Shown: positions 37,411 through 48,639 of the stretch, piece by piece
Position numbering within the stretch: position 1 is the stretch's first letter
Layout of the letters: each line of letters begins with the position of its first letter
Assembly: GCA_949987705.1 (NCBI GenBank)
Contig: OX465283.1
Span: forward strand, 48,584,953 to 48,648,952
Origin: Thereva unica
Lineage: Eukaryota > Arthropoda > Insecta > Diptera > Therevidae
DNA: 64,000 nt
Direction of reading: 5' to 3'
The notes under the pieces: generated by a model
The model's input: only the letters and a program-made list of their open reading frames with translations
Databases searched by the model: none
Told to the model about the DNA's origin: nothing
Translations under genes and position numbers: made by a program

Positions 37411-40400
37411 TAATTTACTCAACAAGTCGGTCAAAAAAGTGTTTTTTGTATCAAGTAAGCTGACTGCACAGATGAGCCTTCGTTCTTCTAAATTGGTGGA
37501 AGGTATGTCAGTTGGACAAGGCCAAGAGCTTCTATCCTTTGACAACCATTGAGGACCCTTCCACCACAAAGTATGATCATTTAATTCGGTAGGTAAAACT
37601 CCTCTTGACGCCAAATCCGCAGGGTTGGATGCTGTGGGGACATGATGCCACGGAACGTTTCCCAGTAAAGAAAAGATTTCACTACATCGATTTGCAACGA
37701 ATGTTGCCCATTTTCGAGGATGCCCCAATAGCCATGACAAAACGATTGAAGAATCGGTCCACATGTGTACTTCAATTGCTGAGAACTGCATAATAGTTAA
37801 AATATGCTTAACAATTTTGGACGCTAACACAGCGCCACATAATTCTAGCCGTGGGATCGTAACTGGTTTAATTGGTGCGACTTTGGTCTTGGCCATGATG
37901 ATATTGACCCTTACATCTCCTTCTGAGGTGACTACCCGTAGATATACTACAGCTGCATAGGCATGTTGAGAAGCATCACTAAACGCATGAATTTCCATCT
38001 GGTTTGATGATTGAACTGTGCCATACCATCGTGGGATACGGATTTGTTCGAGATCAGCCGCCTGCTTCTTAAACTCCAACCATCTGTTTTGTACTTCGCG
38101 AGGTAAAGGTTCGTCCCAATCACAACCATGTATCCACAAGGTCTGCATTAAGATTTTCGCATAGATGATCACAGGAGCGATCCATCCCATTGGATCGTAT
38201 AGTTTTGCAATCTCCGAAAGGAGTTCACGTTTGCTTTTCACAAGTTTATCAGGAGTTAGATTTATTTTATAACCAAATGTGTCTAAAGACGGATACCAAA
38301 TAATTCCCAAAGACTTCACTCCATTTTCCAAGTTTAAGTCCACAGAAGTTTGCACAGCTCGATCCTCTTCCGGAATGTTTGCCAAGATTTCTGCTTTGTT
38401 GGATAGCCATTTTTTTAGCTTGAAGCCTCCTCGTTGTAGTAGTTGATCTAAGTCGCCTTGTAATTCAATGGCCTCTGAGATGGAATCCCTTCCGGTCAAG
38501 ACGTCGTCCACGTAAAAATCATTAAGCAGCACTTGTGAAGCCGAAGGGAACTGAGATTGCTCGTCTTTAGCCAATTGCTGAAGTGTTCTAATCGCAAGGT
38601 GGGGCGCACATGTCACCCCAAAAGTCACGGTAGATAAGCAATAATCTTGTATGGGCTGATTCACATCACTTCTCCACACAATACGCTGATAGTCAATGTC
38701 ATCTGAATGAACCGCAATTTGGCGGTACATCTTCTCGATATCAGCCATTAGAGCGAACTTGAATTTACGCCATCTCATCAGTACAGCAACCATTTCATTT
38801 TGGAGGCTAGGTCCAGTATGTAAAATGTCGTTCAGGGACACGGTGGAGGAGCTCTTTCGCGAAGCGTCGAATACTACACGCAGCCTTGTTGAAACGCTTT
38901 CTTTAAAAACGGCATGATGCGGTAAGTAATAACTTTGATAACACGGTTTACCTTGATATATAGCTAAATGGTCTTCTTCCTTTGTTTTAGCTAACCGCAT
39001 GTGACCCAACTGAAGATACTCTTCTATGCACTTGGTATATTGTTCCCTTATGGATGGGTTCGAAGAAAATCGTCGCTCTAAACTGAGGAAACTCGCCACT
39101 GCACCGGCTCGTGAAGCACCTAACGAATGCTGATGATCTTTACTAATAAAAGGTAGTTTTACGCAATATCTCCCACTTTGTAAACGAGTATGAGTGTGTT
39201 CGTAAAAGCGTTCACACTCCTTATCTTCACTTTTAGGACATTGGATACTTGGTGTCTCTTCAATCCTCCAAAAATCTTGTAACTGGTTGCTAATAAGATT
39301 TAATGACACGGTGGATGTGAAGGTCTGATACCCTTGAGGTTGATGTTCTGGGTCCGTCGTTCTACCGGATAAGACCCATCCTAGAAGTGTTCGTCGAGCA
39401 ACAGGTTGACCTTTAGAGCCCTTCCGGACATCTGGTAAGATCAAGTCTCCATGGACATCCGCTCCAATAAGCACGTCAATCCTTCCTGGCTGAGAGAAAT
39501 GTGGATCGGCTAGATTTAAACCATTGACATGAGCCCAATTAGTTGATGTTATCACTCTGGCCGGTAAATGATGTGCTAAGTCTTTCTTCACTAAAGCCTC
39601 CAGCTGCACAGTATCACTTGATGATGGTATGACGATATCAGCATAGACCTTTGTCCTGGAAGTTCCTAGCGGAATTTGACCTACACCTGTTATGCTGGCG
39701 ATGACAGGCGATTTGCGAAGACCCAACGATTGCACCACGTATTCGGTACAAAATGAAGCTTGCGAGCCTGGGTCAAGCAGAGCCCGAAAAGTTTTTGTAG
39801 TTTTCCCTGGACCTTGCAAAGTAACTAATGCTGTGGCTAATAAAACTTCCCTTTGAGTAGAGGTATGTAGAGAATTTATATGGGGGCTGAATTCCTTCTG
39901 TTCACTAGTAGTTTGAGAATGGGGTGCTGGTGTAAATGACTTAAAAGTTTTTTCTTTCATCGAATTAGATCCGGAAGGCTGATCATTAGGAAAAATATGT
40001 AATAGGGTATGATGACGCTTATGACAACGGAAACACGAATTTTTGCTAGGACATTGTGGAGCCAGGTGACCGACACCTAAACAATTTATGCAGAGACCCT
40101 TTTTTCGTACAATTTCATTTTTATTTTGAAAGTTTAATTTTTGAAATTCTGGGCAGTTCCTTAGGGGGTGATTACCGTTGCATACGCTGCACGTAGTTCT
40201 AGTTCCTTCTATCATAAAGGATTGTGGTCGCATGAGTGTTCTCGTTGATCTTGTCCTTTCCTTCTCATCTTTGATGCTTGTTTTCCTCGTGTCCAGTGCT
40301 TCCAAGGCCCTAAATCTTTTCATTAAAAATTCCTCCAACTCAGTCCAAGTTGATAATTTGCTGGATCTGTCCAGTGATTGCTCCCAAAGTTGATGAGTCT

Positions 40401-41196
40401 CGATTGGTAACTTCTTCACGGCTACATGCACAAATATTGGATCCCAGTCGAATATTGGAATCCCTAAATTTTTTAACGATGTAATACACTCGTTGACTGT
40501 GTCCAGAATAGTTTTCACTCCTTGGGCGCTTTCGTTTCGTATAGTGGGTTGATCAAATAGCAAATCCAATTGTGTTCGCACTAGCACTCGGGTATTGTGA
40601 TATCTTTCCTTCAAAAGTTTCCATGCTGGCAGATAATTGGCATTGGAGATCGTGATTTTACTCAATAAATTATAGGCTTCCCCTGAAACATATAATTTTA
40701 GATATTGTAGCTTCTGCGCGGAAGGTATATTGTTATTGTCATGAACTAATCCCTTGAAGAGGTCGTAAAAAGTGATCCAATTCTGGTACTCTCCATTAAA
40801 GGTTGGAATGGAAAGCTTTTGTAATTTAACACCGGAATATGATTTAGCTCCTTCACTGGCTGTCTGCACTTGAGAGATGTCCAAGGGTGATGGCGATTCT
40901 GGCGGAAACAAATCGTTGAAGTCATCCTTCAAGCGCGCGTACATCGTAAGGAACATTTCCTCCACTGTGGAATAATAATCATCGCATAGGTATGGATTGT
41001 TATCATCCTCAGATGTTTTCAGGCAGATAATTTCAGCATCCCTCTCTTTGAATTCCTCCCAGTAGTCCTCAATAGTTTTTAAACGCCTCTCATAATAAGG
41101 TTTGGTTTTACGTTCCTTCCCGTCCTTTGTATAATTTATAAAAGCCCTTTCTAACTTTGTACCAGTGCCCATTTGTAATTTAATAAGGCGGTCCAT
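37408..41196 (-). CDS. BEL/Pao Gag-protease-RT-RNase H polyprotein
   Basis: 1,262 codons without a stop. The N-terminal ~330 residues are BEL/Pao-type Gag (LSIPTFNGEYQNWITFYDLF). Three zinc-knuckle-like motifs follow at about 335-400 (CSVCNGNHPLRNC, CINCLGVGHLAPQC, CFRCHKRHHTLLH). The aspartic protease site is LLDPGSQASF near 474. Reverse transcriptase has RVVFDASRK, ALMADIEKMYRQI and the catalytic YVDD near 895. RNase H has AFSDASQHAY near 1075 and MWTDSS near 1140. The protein makes the particle and copies the RNA. The frame stops just after RNase H, where an uninterrupted BEL/Pao polyprotein would continue into integrase. Confidence 0.93.
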   Translation of the reverse strand: MDRLIKLQMGTGTKLERAFINYTKDGKERKTKPYYERRLKTIEDYWEEFKERDAEIICLKTSEDDNNPYLCDDYYSTVEEMFLTMYARLKDDFNDLFPPESPSPLDISQVQTASEGAKSYSGVKLQKLSIPTFNGEYQNWITFYDLFKGLVHDNNNIPSAQKLQYLKLYVSGEAYNLLSKITISNANYLPAWKLLKERYHNTRVLVRTQLDLLFDQPTIRNESAQGVKTILDTVNECITSLKNLGIPIFDWDPIFVHVAVKKLPIETHQLWEQSLDRSSKLSTWTELEEFLMKRFRALEALDTRKTSIKDEKERTRSTRTLMRPQSFMIEGTRTTCSVCNGNHPLRNCPEFQKLNFQNKNEIVRKKGLCINCLGVGHLAPQCPSKNSCFRCHKRHHTLLHIFPNDQPSGSNSMKEKTFKSFTPAPHSQTTSEQKEFSPHINSLHTSTQREVLLATALVTLQGPGKTTKTFRALLDPGSQASFCTEYVVQSLGLRKSPVIASITGVGQIPLGTSRTKVYADIVIPSSSDTVQLEALVKKDLAHHLPARVITSTNWAHVNGLNLADPHFSQPGRIDVLIGADVHGDLILPDVRKGSKGQPVARRTLLGWVLSGRTTDPEHQPQGYQTFTSTVSLNLISNQLQDFWRIEETPSIQCPKSEDKECERFYEHTHTRLQSGRYCVKLPFISKDHQHSLGASRAGAVASFLSLERRFSSNPSIREQYTKCIEEYLQLGHMRLAKTKEEDHLAIYQGKPCYQSYYLPHHAVFKESVSTRLRVVFDASRKSSSTVSLNDILHTGPSLQNEMVAVLMRWRKFKFALMADIEKMYRQIAVHSDDIDYQRIVWRSDVNQPIQDYCLSTVTFGVTCAPHLAIRTLQQLAKDEQSQFPSASQVLLNDFYVDDVLTGRDSISEAIELQGDLDQLLQRGGFKLKKWLSNKAEILANIPEEDRAVQTSVDLNLENGVKSLGIIWYPSLDTFGYKINLTPDKLVKSKRELLSEIAKLYDPMGWIAPVIIYAKILMQTLWIHGCDWDEPLPREVQNRWLEFKKQAADLEQIRIPRWYGTVQSSNQMEIHAFSDASQHAYAAVVYLRVVTSEGDVRVNIIMAKTKVAPIKPVTIPRLELCGAVLASKIVKHILTIMQFSAIEVHMWTDSSIVLSWLLGHPRKWATFVANRCSEIFSLLGNVPWHHVPTASNPADLASRGVLPTELNDHTLWWKGPQWLSKDRSSWPCPTDIPSTNLEERRLICAVSLLDTKNTFLTDLLSKL

Positions 41197-42236
41197 ATTT
41201 CCCTTGCAATTTCAAAAAAATACACGATAAGCAAAGTTGAAAGTGGTCGCAGGGAAAGGCCAGACGAAAGCAGACGAAACCGTACGGAACCAGGATCTAA
41301 TCCACGACAGCAGAGTATAAAAATAAAATAATATCCCCCTTTTAACACGATTAGCATAGAGTTTGAATTAAATTGGTCGAGTGGACAGATTTAAAACGCT
41401 TTGGATAAAAAGTCAATCGTTCTCAACACTATAATGTGACACCTTATATCTCAAATTTATTATAAAAATGATAACCACATTTGTCCGTTAAGAAATATTC
41501 GCAGAAAAGATTTATAACCTCCAACAACAAAATTAGCCTCTTATATTCACCACAAAATCCAAATGTATCTTATTTATAACGCCTTCATAAAAAAAACTCA
41601 TGTAATGAAATTTATTCACAAATAGAAATTCAAAAATGTAAATTTAAGTCAATTATTTCACCAATAAATTCGTATGAAAATTCCTGTATGTATTAATAAA
41701 AATTCTTTTCAGAAATTCAAACAACCGCGTTTTATTGTTAGTATAACGTTTTTCAAATTTTAAGATAAGCCAATTGTTGCACCACCGTTAGTTATAGGTA
41801 TTACCGTTATTTAATAAACCTCATGTAGTCATATTTCTTCACATAAAGAATTTCAAAATTTAAATATTAGTCAATTATTTCACTACCGAATTCAGATGTA
41901 AGTCACTGTATTCATGACAATTCGTTTCATAAAATTAATTTTAGCATAAACGGATTTCATATGTAAAGATAAGTCAAAGTTTCACCACCGTTAATTATAT
42001 TATATGTATGACCGTTATTATAGCTGTAATTTTTTATAATTCAATAAATTCACTTTTATTCAAAAAACCGTAAATTCTTTGCATGATGTATGAATTTAAA
42101 AGCCACCGTTAACCGATCAGATTGTTCATTTTTCACGAGAAAATTTTAAAACTGTATATAATGTTCTCCGCATATAAATTTTATGTGTAATAAATATCTT
42201 TAGAGAATTTAAGCCACTCACCTTAAATTCCGTTTA
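41197..42236 (-). other. BEL 5' untranslated leader
   Basis: About 1.04 kb between the primer-binding site and the gag start. It is AT-rich with no long open frame. Several loosely repeated stretches (ATTTCACCA, AAGTCAATTATTTCAC) occur. A possible donor for a spliced message was not identified. Confidence 0.6.
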
Positions 42237-42253
42237 TCCGGCTCGAAGGACCA
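42237..42253 (-). promoter_or_regulatory. BEL primer-binding site (tRNA-Tyr)
   Basis: The plus strand reads TCCGGCTCGAAGGACCA, which has the form of a tRNA 3' end with CCA and matches the known 3' end of insect tRNA-Tyr. On the minus strand it is therefore complementary to that tRNA. It lies 5 bases from the LTR, the correct place for minus-strand priming. Confidence 0.85.
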
Positions 42254-42258
42254 AAAAA

Positions 42259-43059
42259 TGTTGTAGCCACGTTGAGATATGCTGATTTCTCTCGATGTAC
42301 TTCTTAGGAAAACACGTTCAACCTTTTTTCTTTCACTACTATGAACACTTTATTTAATAATTTTAACAATAGTTTGAGTTCGCCTTTAAATGTAAGATTA
42401 CACAATAGATATCACAAGCGTTCTTAATAATTTTATTTTGAGAATAACTTAGAGTTCACGACTATTATATGTACAATAGATTTCACAATGATTAAATGCT
42501 CAAATTGTTATAATAATTAGATTTCACTTTTACACGTCCGATCGGTTTCACGATAACTTTGCAAGAGAGCAGATCTCCTGTTCAGAACTTTTCTCATCAT
42601 CTAAAATTGAATATTATTCACCGTTTTTCACCGTTTTTTTTTGAACCCGAAAAATTCATCAGCTGGTTGAAAAGTGGGGCAATTCCCCTTTCGATAAATT
42701 TATATACCAGCTGATCCCGTAACACAACGAAGAAAGGGAAGTAAAGAATTAGAACTGACAGTGCTAAGTGCAATGTGTTTTGGATGGTGTTTGTTTACAT
42801 GATGAGGTGAGTATTGGATTTAAATATATTTATAATTATTTTACTGAAATTTATGTCATCGTGAAACCGTTGACAAAATAATTACGTTTACAAATTATTA
42901 AATACATTTTCTTATTTTATTTTAAGGGTACTACTTTATGGAGATCGATTTGCTGGATGGACAAACCAACAATTTTAGATAAGTAATTTATTCATTTTTT
43001 AGGATAATTTTCTTTGTTGAATTTTCTATTTTAGGTCGTCGACTGTTGAAGACGCAACA
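42259..43059 (-). repeat. BEL 5' LTR (in transcript sense)
   Basis: 801 bp, apparently identical to 34861-35661. Transcription of the element should start inside it. No TATA box is confidently assigned. Confidence 0.95.
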
Positions 43060-43689
43060 GGTTGATTTATACAAAATGAAGGCGAACTTAATGGTAAGGG
43101 GTACTCCTAAAGGGTTAAAACTACCCCTTAATTGGTGAAAAATGGCAAAAATTGTAAAAAAAAATTTTTACAAGTTTATGCTTCAAATTCGACTGTGGGC
43201 GTACTGTCAGGCAAAAATAAATTATTTTCAATCCTAAAACTACCCCTACAACCCTTTAGGACTACCCCTTATCATAAAGTTCGCCTTAATTTAGTACAAA
43301 TCAAAAACCTTCGCAAATAAATATTAAAAAAAGTGCATTTCATCGCATTAGTTTTCATTATTATTGAAATAATCGCGAAAACCCCCTAAAAAGGGGTGTT
43401 TTTTGCATTTTTAGGGGGGACGCTCATGTTTTAGGACCGCGGGACCTCGATTTTCGTGATCAGCGACCCCAAAAACTTGTAGGGTTCGATTTTCTTAACG
43501 GTGTTATTTTGGAACACCATAACGCGCGTTTTGAATGGACTAATATAACAATTTAGCCGCTAGGGCGTTTGGAAATATTTTTGAGAGAGTTTTACATAGC
43601 ACCCTGCATTTTTGTAACCCTATAACATATGTATGTATTGCCTGAAAAAGGCATCACCTGGAAAAATACTTCTTTTAAAGATAATGAAA

Positions 43690-43810
43690 ATGAAAAACAT
43701 TTTTTTATTAAATATTTATTTGCGAAGATGGTTGATTTATATCAAATCAAGCTATAAATTTTATAAGGGATAATCCTAAAGGCTTAAAAACCACCCCTAA
43801 ATCGACTGAA
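43690..43810. repeat. Partial relative of the foldback element
   Basis: AATATTTATTTGCGAAG, then GGTTGATTTATA, GGATAATCCTAAAGG and ACCACCCCTAA parallel the left part of the foldback element across the BEL target, without the retrotransposon. It diverges after about 43800. Confidence 0.65.
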
Positions 43811-45895
43811 AAGAAAATTCCAAAAACTTATTATAGTTCTGTAGTTAGGGTTTGGTGTGATGACTTATTAGCTCTGTGGCCAGCGTTGCCCTGCGTTTGC
43901 TCTTTCTACTTGCTATCAAATAATTCAAAAGGCTGCTATCTTTTCATAACCACCTTTGTTTTCAATTTACTACTAGTACGAACCAAAGTGTGATTCCTTA
44001 GAAACACCACATAAAAAATGTAAAAGTTACAAAGTATTAAATATTTTTTCATTTTCAGCAATTTCAGCTTCGTGTTTATATCATCGTGTTTTTTGTTTGA
44101 GATGCGCAAATGCTCCATTTTATTAGCTGTTCTACTCTGTCAATGCGAATGGCGGGCCAAAACATTATTAGCTCAAACTAACAACCAAACTGGTAGTTAT
44201 TTTAAAAAATTTATCAAAACTTTTACCACACTTATAATCTTGCCATAAACGTTTTTCTAATAACACTGAAAAGCACAAATAAAATTTTTTAATGAAGCAT
44301 AAAAGCATACATCCAGTATACGCGTACGTAACCTTCTCATGTTGGCTGTATCTCAACTTTATGAGATCATGTAAACTACGGAAACTTTTTAATATAAAAA
44401 CACAGACATCGTTATCCTCGGGAAACGAGGCTCTATCCTCCCGCTCATTCCACTTTTTGTCGCCGGCATATAGCATATTTCTCCGGAGCGATTAACACTT
44501 TCCCTAATCATATTCCGTATGCAAACACTGCTAATCCCAGGCTGGTGCTCATTTAATTCCTTTTCAGAAAAATACACGAGAGTTAAAACAAAGTCGGTTA
44601 AAAGTCTCAAACATGTAAATAAGCCATAAAAACTCACCCCCGGTACAAACTGCGACTTGGGGAGCCATTGCGGGGGCATCCTTGAGCAAGCATTGCCCAA
44701 TGCTCCGCCCCAAGATGGGGGGCCCTGACATGTTATTTAATGTTTTAAATCGCGTCCATAATTAACTAAAATGAAGGGCGCCCCATCATTTGAAAATGTG
44801 AAGCAGAGCTTTAAGCGCTAATCGACCATAAAACGCGATGGTGATGGTGATGACGATGTGCTTGTTTGGCTAATGTTCATGAAAGTTAATTGTCCTAACG
44901 CTGGTCCTTATTTGACGCGTTACTTCTCATTTTGGGCGCAAAATATGATCCTTCGACAGGCAGGCATCACATCGGCGTATGCCCGCAGGACGTACACCAG
45001 CGAGCATTACATGTCCTGATTCCGCCTGTGCTGCAGATAGCTTAGCTGCGAAAACAGATGCGATTTGACATTCGGATTTTATTCTCGTGCTAAAAAGGTG
45101 CTCCTTTGTTTATGCCAGTTAATGAAAATCTTGAGGACTCACAGGCATCTAAGGACAGTAAAACCCCTCCTCTCAGGCTAGCAGGAGCAAGAATTCGAAG
45201 AGCGGCCCTAGGTTAATAGGCCGTTACTTTTTATGTTCTTGCGATGGCAGTTAAATGCACGTGTCATACACAAGCCGAAATGAAAACAATTCTAAATTTT
45301 TATTGGGGCCTGTTCTGGATTTTTCTTTCATCCTCAATTGCGAGGGGGTCGAAATCGCTTTTAATTTTTGGGGCTCGGTGTGTATTTAATTGCCTTCAAT
45401 ACAACGGAGTCGGCTCTGCTAATGGCGGTGGCGGTAATCAAAATTGTAAAAGTTTTCAGAAACCGAAATGCTCTTTGTTATTTTGATACATTTTATGAAT
45501 GTTAATCGCTGTTATCAGATTGATATCAATCTAAGCATTTTAACTGCCTATCGAGCAGCTGACGATGATTAGTATTTGCCTAGGTTCTAGAGGTTAATCC
45601 ATAGATACCAGTTGAATAAGTTTTCTTCTTTTTATTTAGTGGACGATTTAAGATTCTCACGGTACTAGCAATTACTACTATTCAAGCCAAATACAATGCT
45701 TCTCAGGACACACCGGAAAATGTCCCACGTTCTCCACTCGAATCTTAACAAGTAAATTGCGTCTATAGCTCCTGAAGAAAAGAACTATTCTATGATGCAA
45801 GTTGCACTATCCATCACTTCGTTAATTACCCCTAAAACCGGTTTTTCAGGCAAGGGGTCGCAGGGAAGTATATGTCATGAGTCATAGTATTATAG
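43811..45895. other. No gene recognised
   Basis: Moderately GC-balanced sequence, e.g. 44640-45200, without recognised repeats, exons or RNA genes. It could be intergenic or intronic host DNA. Confidence 0.4.
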
Positions 45896-48526
45896 CTATG
45901 AGGCAAAGATTATCTATTACAATAAGATGTGACACTCTCGACGTTTTCGCTTATCTATTTTTGACCTTGGTACCGTTATTTAAACGACCTTGCCGGAATT
46001 GTAAGAAATAGATAGCGATAGAAAAGCCATTTGTAAGAAAAGGATGCAATATGATGAGGAACGAAGTGGAAATGAACACAATTTTTACAGGGTGTGCATA
46101 TAATTTATTGAAATTTTTTGGTTTAAAATTAAATTTAATCACAAAGGCAAGTCAAACATGGCCAATTAAAAACTCAACCTGGGAATAAGCTTAGTTTAGC
46201 TTATCTTAGCCAGAAGCTTAGTTTTTACTTCATTGTATGAAATTATGCCGAATGTTTTCACTAAGTGGTAATTTTTTTAATGGATGATTCCTGCACAAAT
46301 TGTTCTTTTGCTATCGACACAGACGTTTGGAATAGTATTGAAGTGAAACTTTTTTTGTCGCGGTAGAGAAGCATTCTGTGTAGAGATATGAAACCATCAC
46401 GAAAAATGTAAGGAATCGAGGGCTCGAGGGGAATTGAAAAAGTAAGCGCCATAAAGATTTCAATAAATGCGGAGTATCAAACATGTAATATAATTTAATA
46501 TTATTCACATAAAAATGGGGATTCAAGGAAGATATTCCTTTTAATCGGTTAAGACCGATGTTTCCTCCTTGGTCGGAAATTATTACCCTTGGTTTCATAT
46601 CAACCTTCACTAACTGTTTTACAGTTGTTTCTATAATTTGAGCTAAGGTTTTCGAGGGGCAAGCAGAATTAACGAAATAATATCCTACCAATTTTTTGTA
46701 ACGATGCGTAATCCCTTTCACCATTACAACTATTGCGTAATTAGCCGGTAATTTAGTTTTCTGACTTCCATTATCTTCTAAACCAATAATTTCTCCTTTG
46801 CTTTTATCAAAATATAAATTGGTTTTAAGGGAAATTTCGTCTAAGCAAATTATACAGTTTTTTGCCATGTTCGGTAAATTTTGAATTTTTAATTTTAACG
46901 AAGTGAACAAGCCTTCGTGGATACCGGGACCGGAGGGCCAGTTTTGAATGAATCTCAATAGAGTCCTTTTGGACGGAAGATTCATATTTTTTGCCAAAAA
47001 ATGGTAGGCGGAAAGTGCTATAAAATATATACTTAAGCAAAATTTCTTAAAATTATTCGAATATCTCCAACCTTTAGGTGTATGTTGAAGATTTTTTACG
47101 TGGTTTTCAATTATGCGTGCTAATTCACCAGGTAAAACGCGTTTTCCTTTCTGTATAAATGAAGCATCATTTTCCTTATCTTTCCGCAACTCTTCAAGTT
47201 GCTTTTTTAAATCGTCGCACTCCTTTCGCAATTTTGTTACGTCATCTTCCGTAAATTTTCCCTTACAATCTGTTTGTGTATATTTATGCGTTGTAGGAAA
47301 TATCGCGTTATCATTATTATCATTACCCGACATAGTATCTTCTTCTATGCATTGTGCTGTAGAAGTTTCCGCAATTGGCGTTGGCGTATCTACACTTTTT
47401 GGCGGGACCAACAAAGTATTATCCAGAATTATAACTTTGGAAGTAGTTTCTTCTGGAATTGAATTTGAAGCGCTTAGTCTAACTGGATACGCCTTTCGTT
47501 TTAACCGATTTGTTTTTTTTTTTTTTTTTTTGAAAGCATATTTTCATCGAAGTGCTTTTCACAAACCCGGTAATCTTCCGACAATTTTACATTTAGCATA
47601 TCCGTTTTATTTAAATTCCCCAACCATATTGCTCTCCTAGCACTATTCACCGGTAATTTAAAAATTTCACTTCTAAACTGTCATTTTTTTTGGCACCACA
47701 TACCAAACACTTAATATGGTGCTTACCCATTTTTAAAAAATATTTCGAGAGTAAAAAAATGAATAAAATAATTTCTAAAAACTAATTAAATGCAATCAGT
47801 ATTTCTTACCCCGAAATTTCGCAGTCCTTACAACGCAAAGGAACCAGTTGGTTCTGGGTCACTTATAAAAATTCATAAAAAGCACTTTGAAAACTATACC
47901 CGCACCACAAAGCAACGTCTAACACTCTCTTTTAGTTTACTATTTTTAAAAATACTTCAAATAGAAATACTTCAAATAATTCGGTTACAATTTTGTATTA
48001 AAATGAAATAATTTACAGCGTAATCTTATTATATATTAAAAATTTTTTGGATCAGGCTGTAACCTTGCTGGTTATCTGTACTAACACGAGTGCGATCGCT
48101 CCAGGTCGCCTTTAAAACTATGGGGTGAAAAAATTCTCAAGTTGTAATGCGTGTAGGGGTTTCACATGTGTTTCCTTTATTTCAATTCCACATTTCCCTA
48201 TGATTTACATTGCGCGAACTGCTTGAGAATGAACAACTAATACCATGACGATTGCTCCAGGTCGCCTTTAAAAATGCATTATGAAAAAATGTGACTTTAT
48301 TTATTGTACACATTTTATGGGTGGGGAGTAACTTATGTGATGTTGTTTCGTACCCTTTCTTTTTTATGGGAATTTTCATAAGGGAATTAATTAGAAAAAA
48401 AGCACTGTAGCTATTCTTTTTCAACTAATAGGAGATTTTTGTTGATGTGGTTATAAGGAATTGTAAATGGGTTAGTAAATCAAGAGTGTCACATCTTATT
48501 GAAAATAGATAATCTTTGCTATGAGG
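45896..48526 (-). mobile_element. P-element-like transposon with 8-bp duplication
   Basis: The body is 45904-48518 (2,615 bp) with inverted termini of ~34 bp, starting CAAAGATTATCTATT on each side, with one substitution and one single-base indel between the ends. The flanks are the perfect 8-bp repeat CTATGAGG (45896-45903 and 48519-48526), as expected for P elements. It encodes a damaged THAP-type transposase on the minus strand. A ~25-bp motif (GCTCCAGGTCGCCTTTAAAA) is repeated directly near 48096 and 48253 between the 5' end and the transposase, a candidate transposase-binding repeat. Confidence 0.93.
46311..47730 (-). pseudogene. P-element transposase, THAP type, truncated
   Basis: The minus-strand ATG at 47730 opens a THAP zinc finger (KCLVCG near the start, VCEKHF further on), broken by a frame change near 47660-47690. 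After an A-run at about 47532-47515 the frame stays open to 46311. It contains a heptad-rich segment (LRKECDDLKKQLEELRKD), the core motif CLDEISLKTNLYFDKSKGEIIG including a catalytic-type aspartate, the SDQGG segment and MFDTPHLLKSLW. After this the frame diverges and the C-terminal part of P transposases is missing; about 370 bp remain before the terminus. Cut-and-paste transposition by this copy is therefore not expected. Confidence 0.88.
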
Positions 48527-48639
48527 CTTCTAACGCAATGACATCGTCGATTGTGGCCTTGAGTGTGGATGTGGTCGGTTGAGAACTTTTAGAAACTTCG
48601 TTGTAACTTGGGTGGGATCTGTGGTACAATAATTACAAG

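Larger units (their letters stand above)
34856..43064 (-). mobile_element. Full-length BEL/Pao LTR retrotransposon
   Basis: The element body is 34861-43059 (8,199 bp), flanked by the 5-bp duplication GGTTG (34856-34860 and 43060-43064). It has two 801-bp LTRs, a tRNA-Tyr-type primer site, a short purine tract, a gag-protease-RT-RNase H frame and an integrase frame, all on the minus strand. The LTRs looked identical when read side by side, so the insertion is recent. The domain order (integrase after RNase H) and the gag type place it in BEL/Pao. The only visible lesion is the frame change between RNase H and integrase. Confidence 0.95.
34622..43548. mobile_element. Palindromic foldback element split by BEL
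   Basis: The sequence 34622-34860 and the end of 43060-43548 are reverse complements over more than 200 bp, with outer ends TAGTCCATTCAAAACGCG. The part between (43060-43310) is itself palindromic: AAGGCGAACTT with AAGGGGTA, against TACCCCTTAT with AAGTTCGCCTT. Without the 8.2-kb retrotransposon the host element is about 725 bp and almost wholly a hairpin. A partial relative at 43690-43810 shows the undisturbed target GGTTGATTTATA. Confidence 0.8.
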
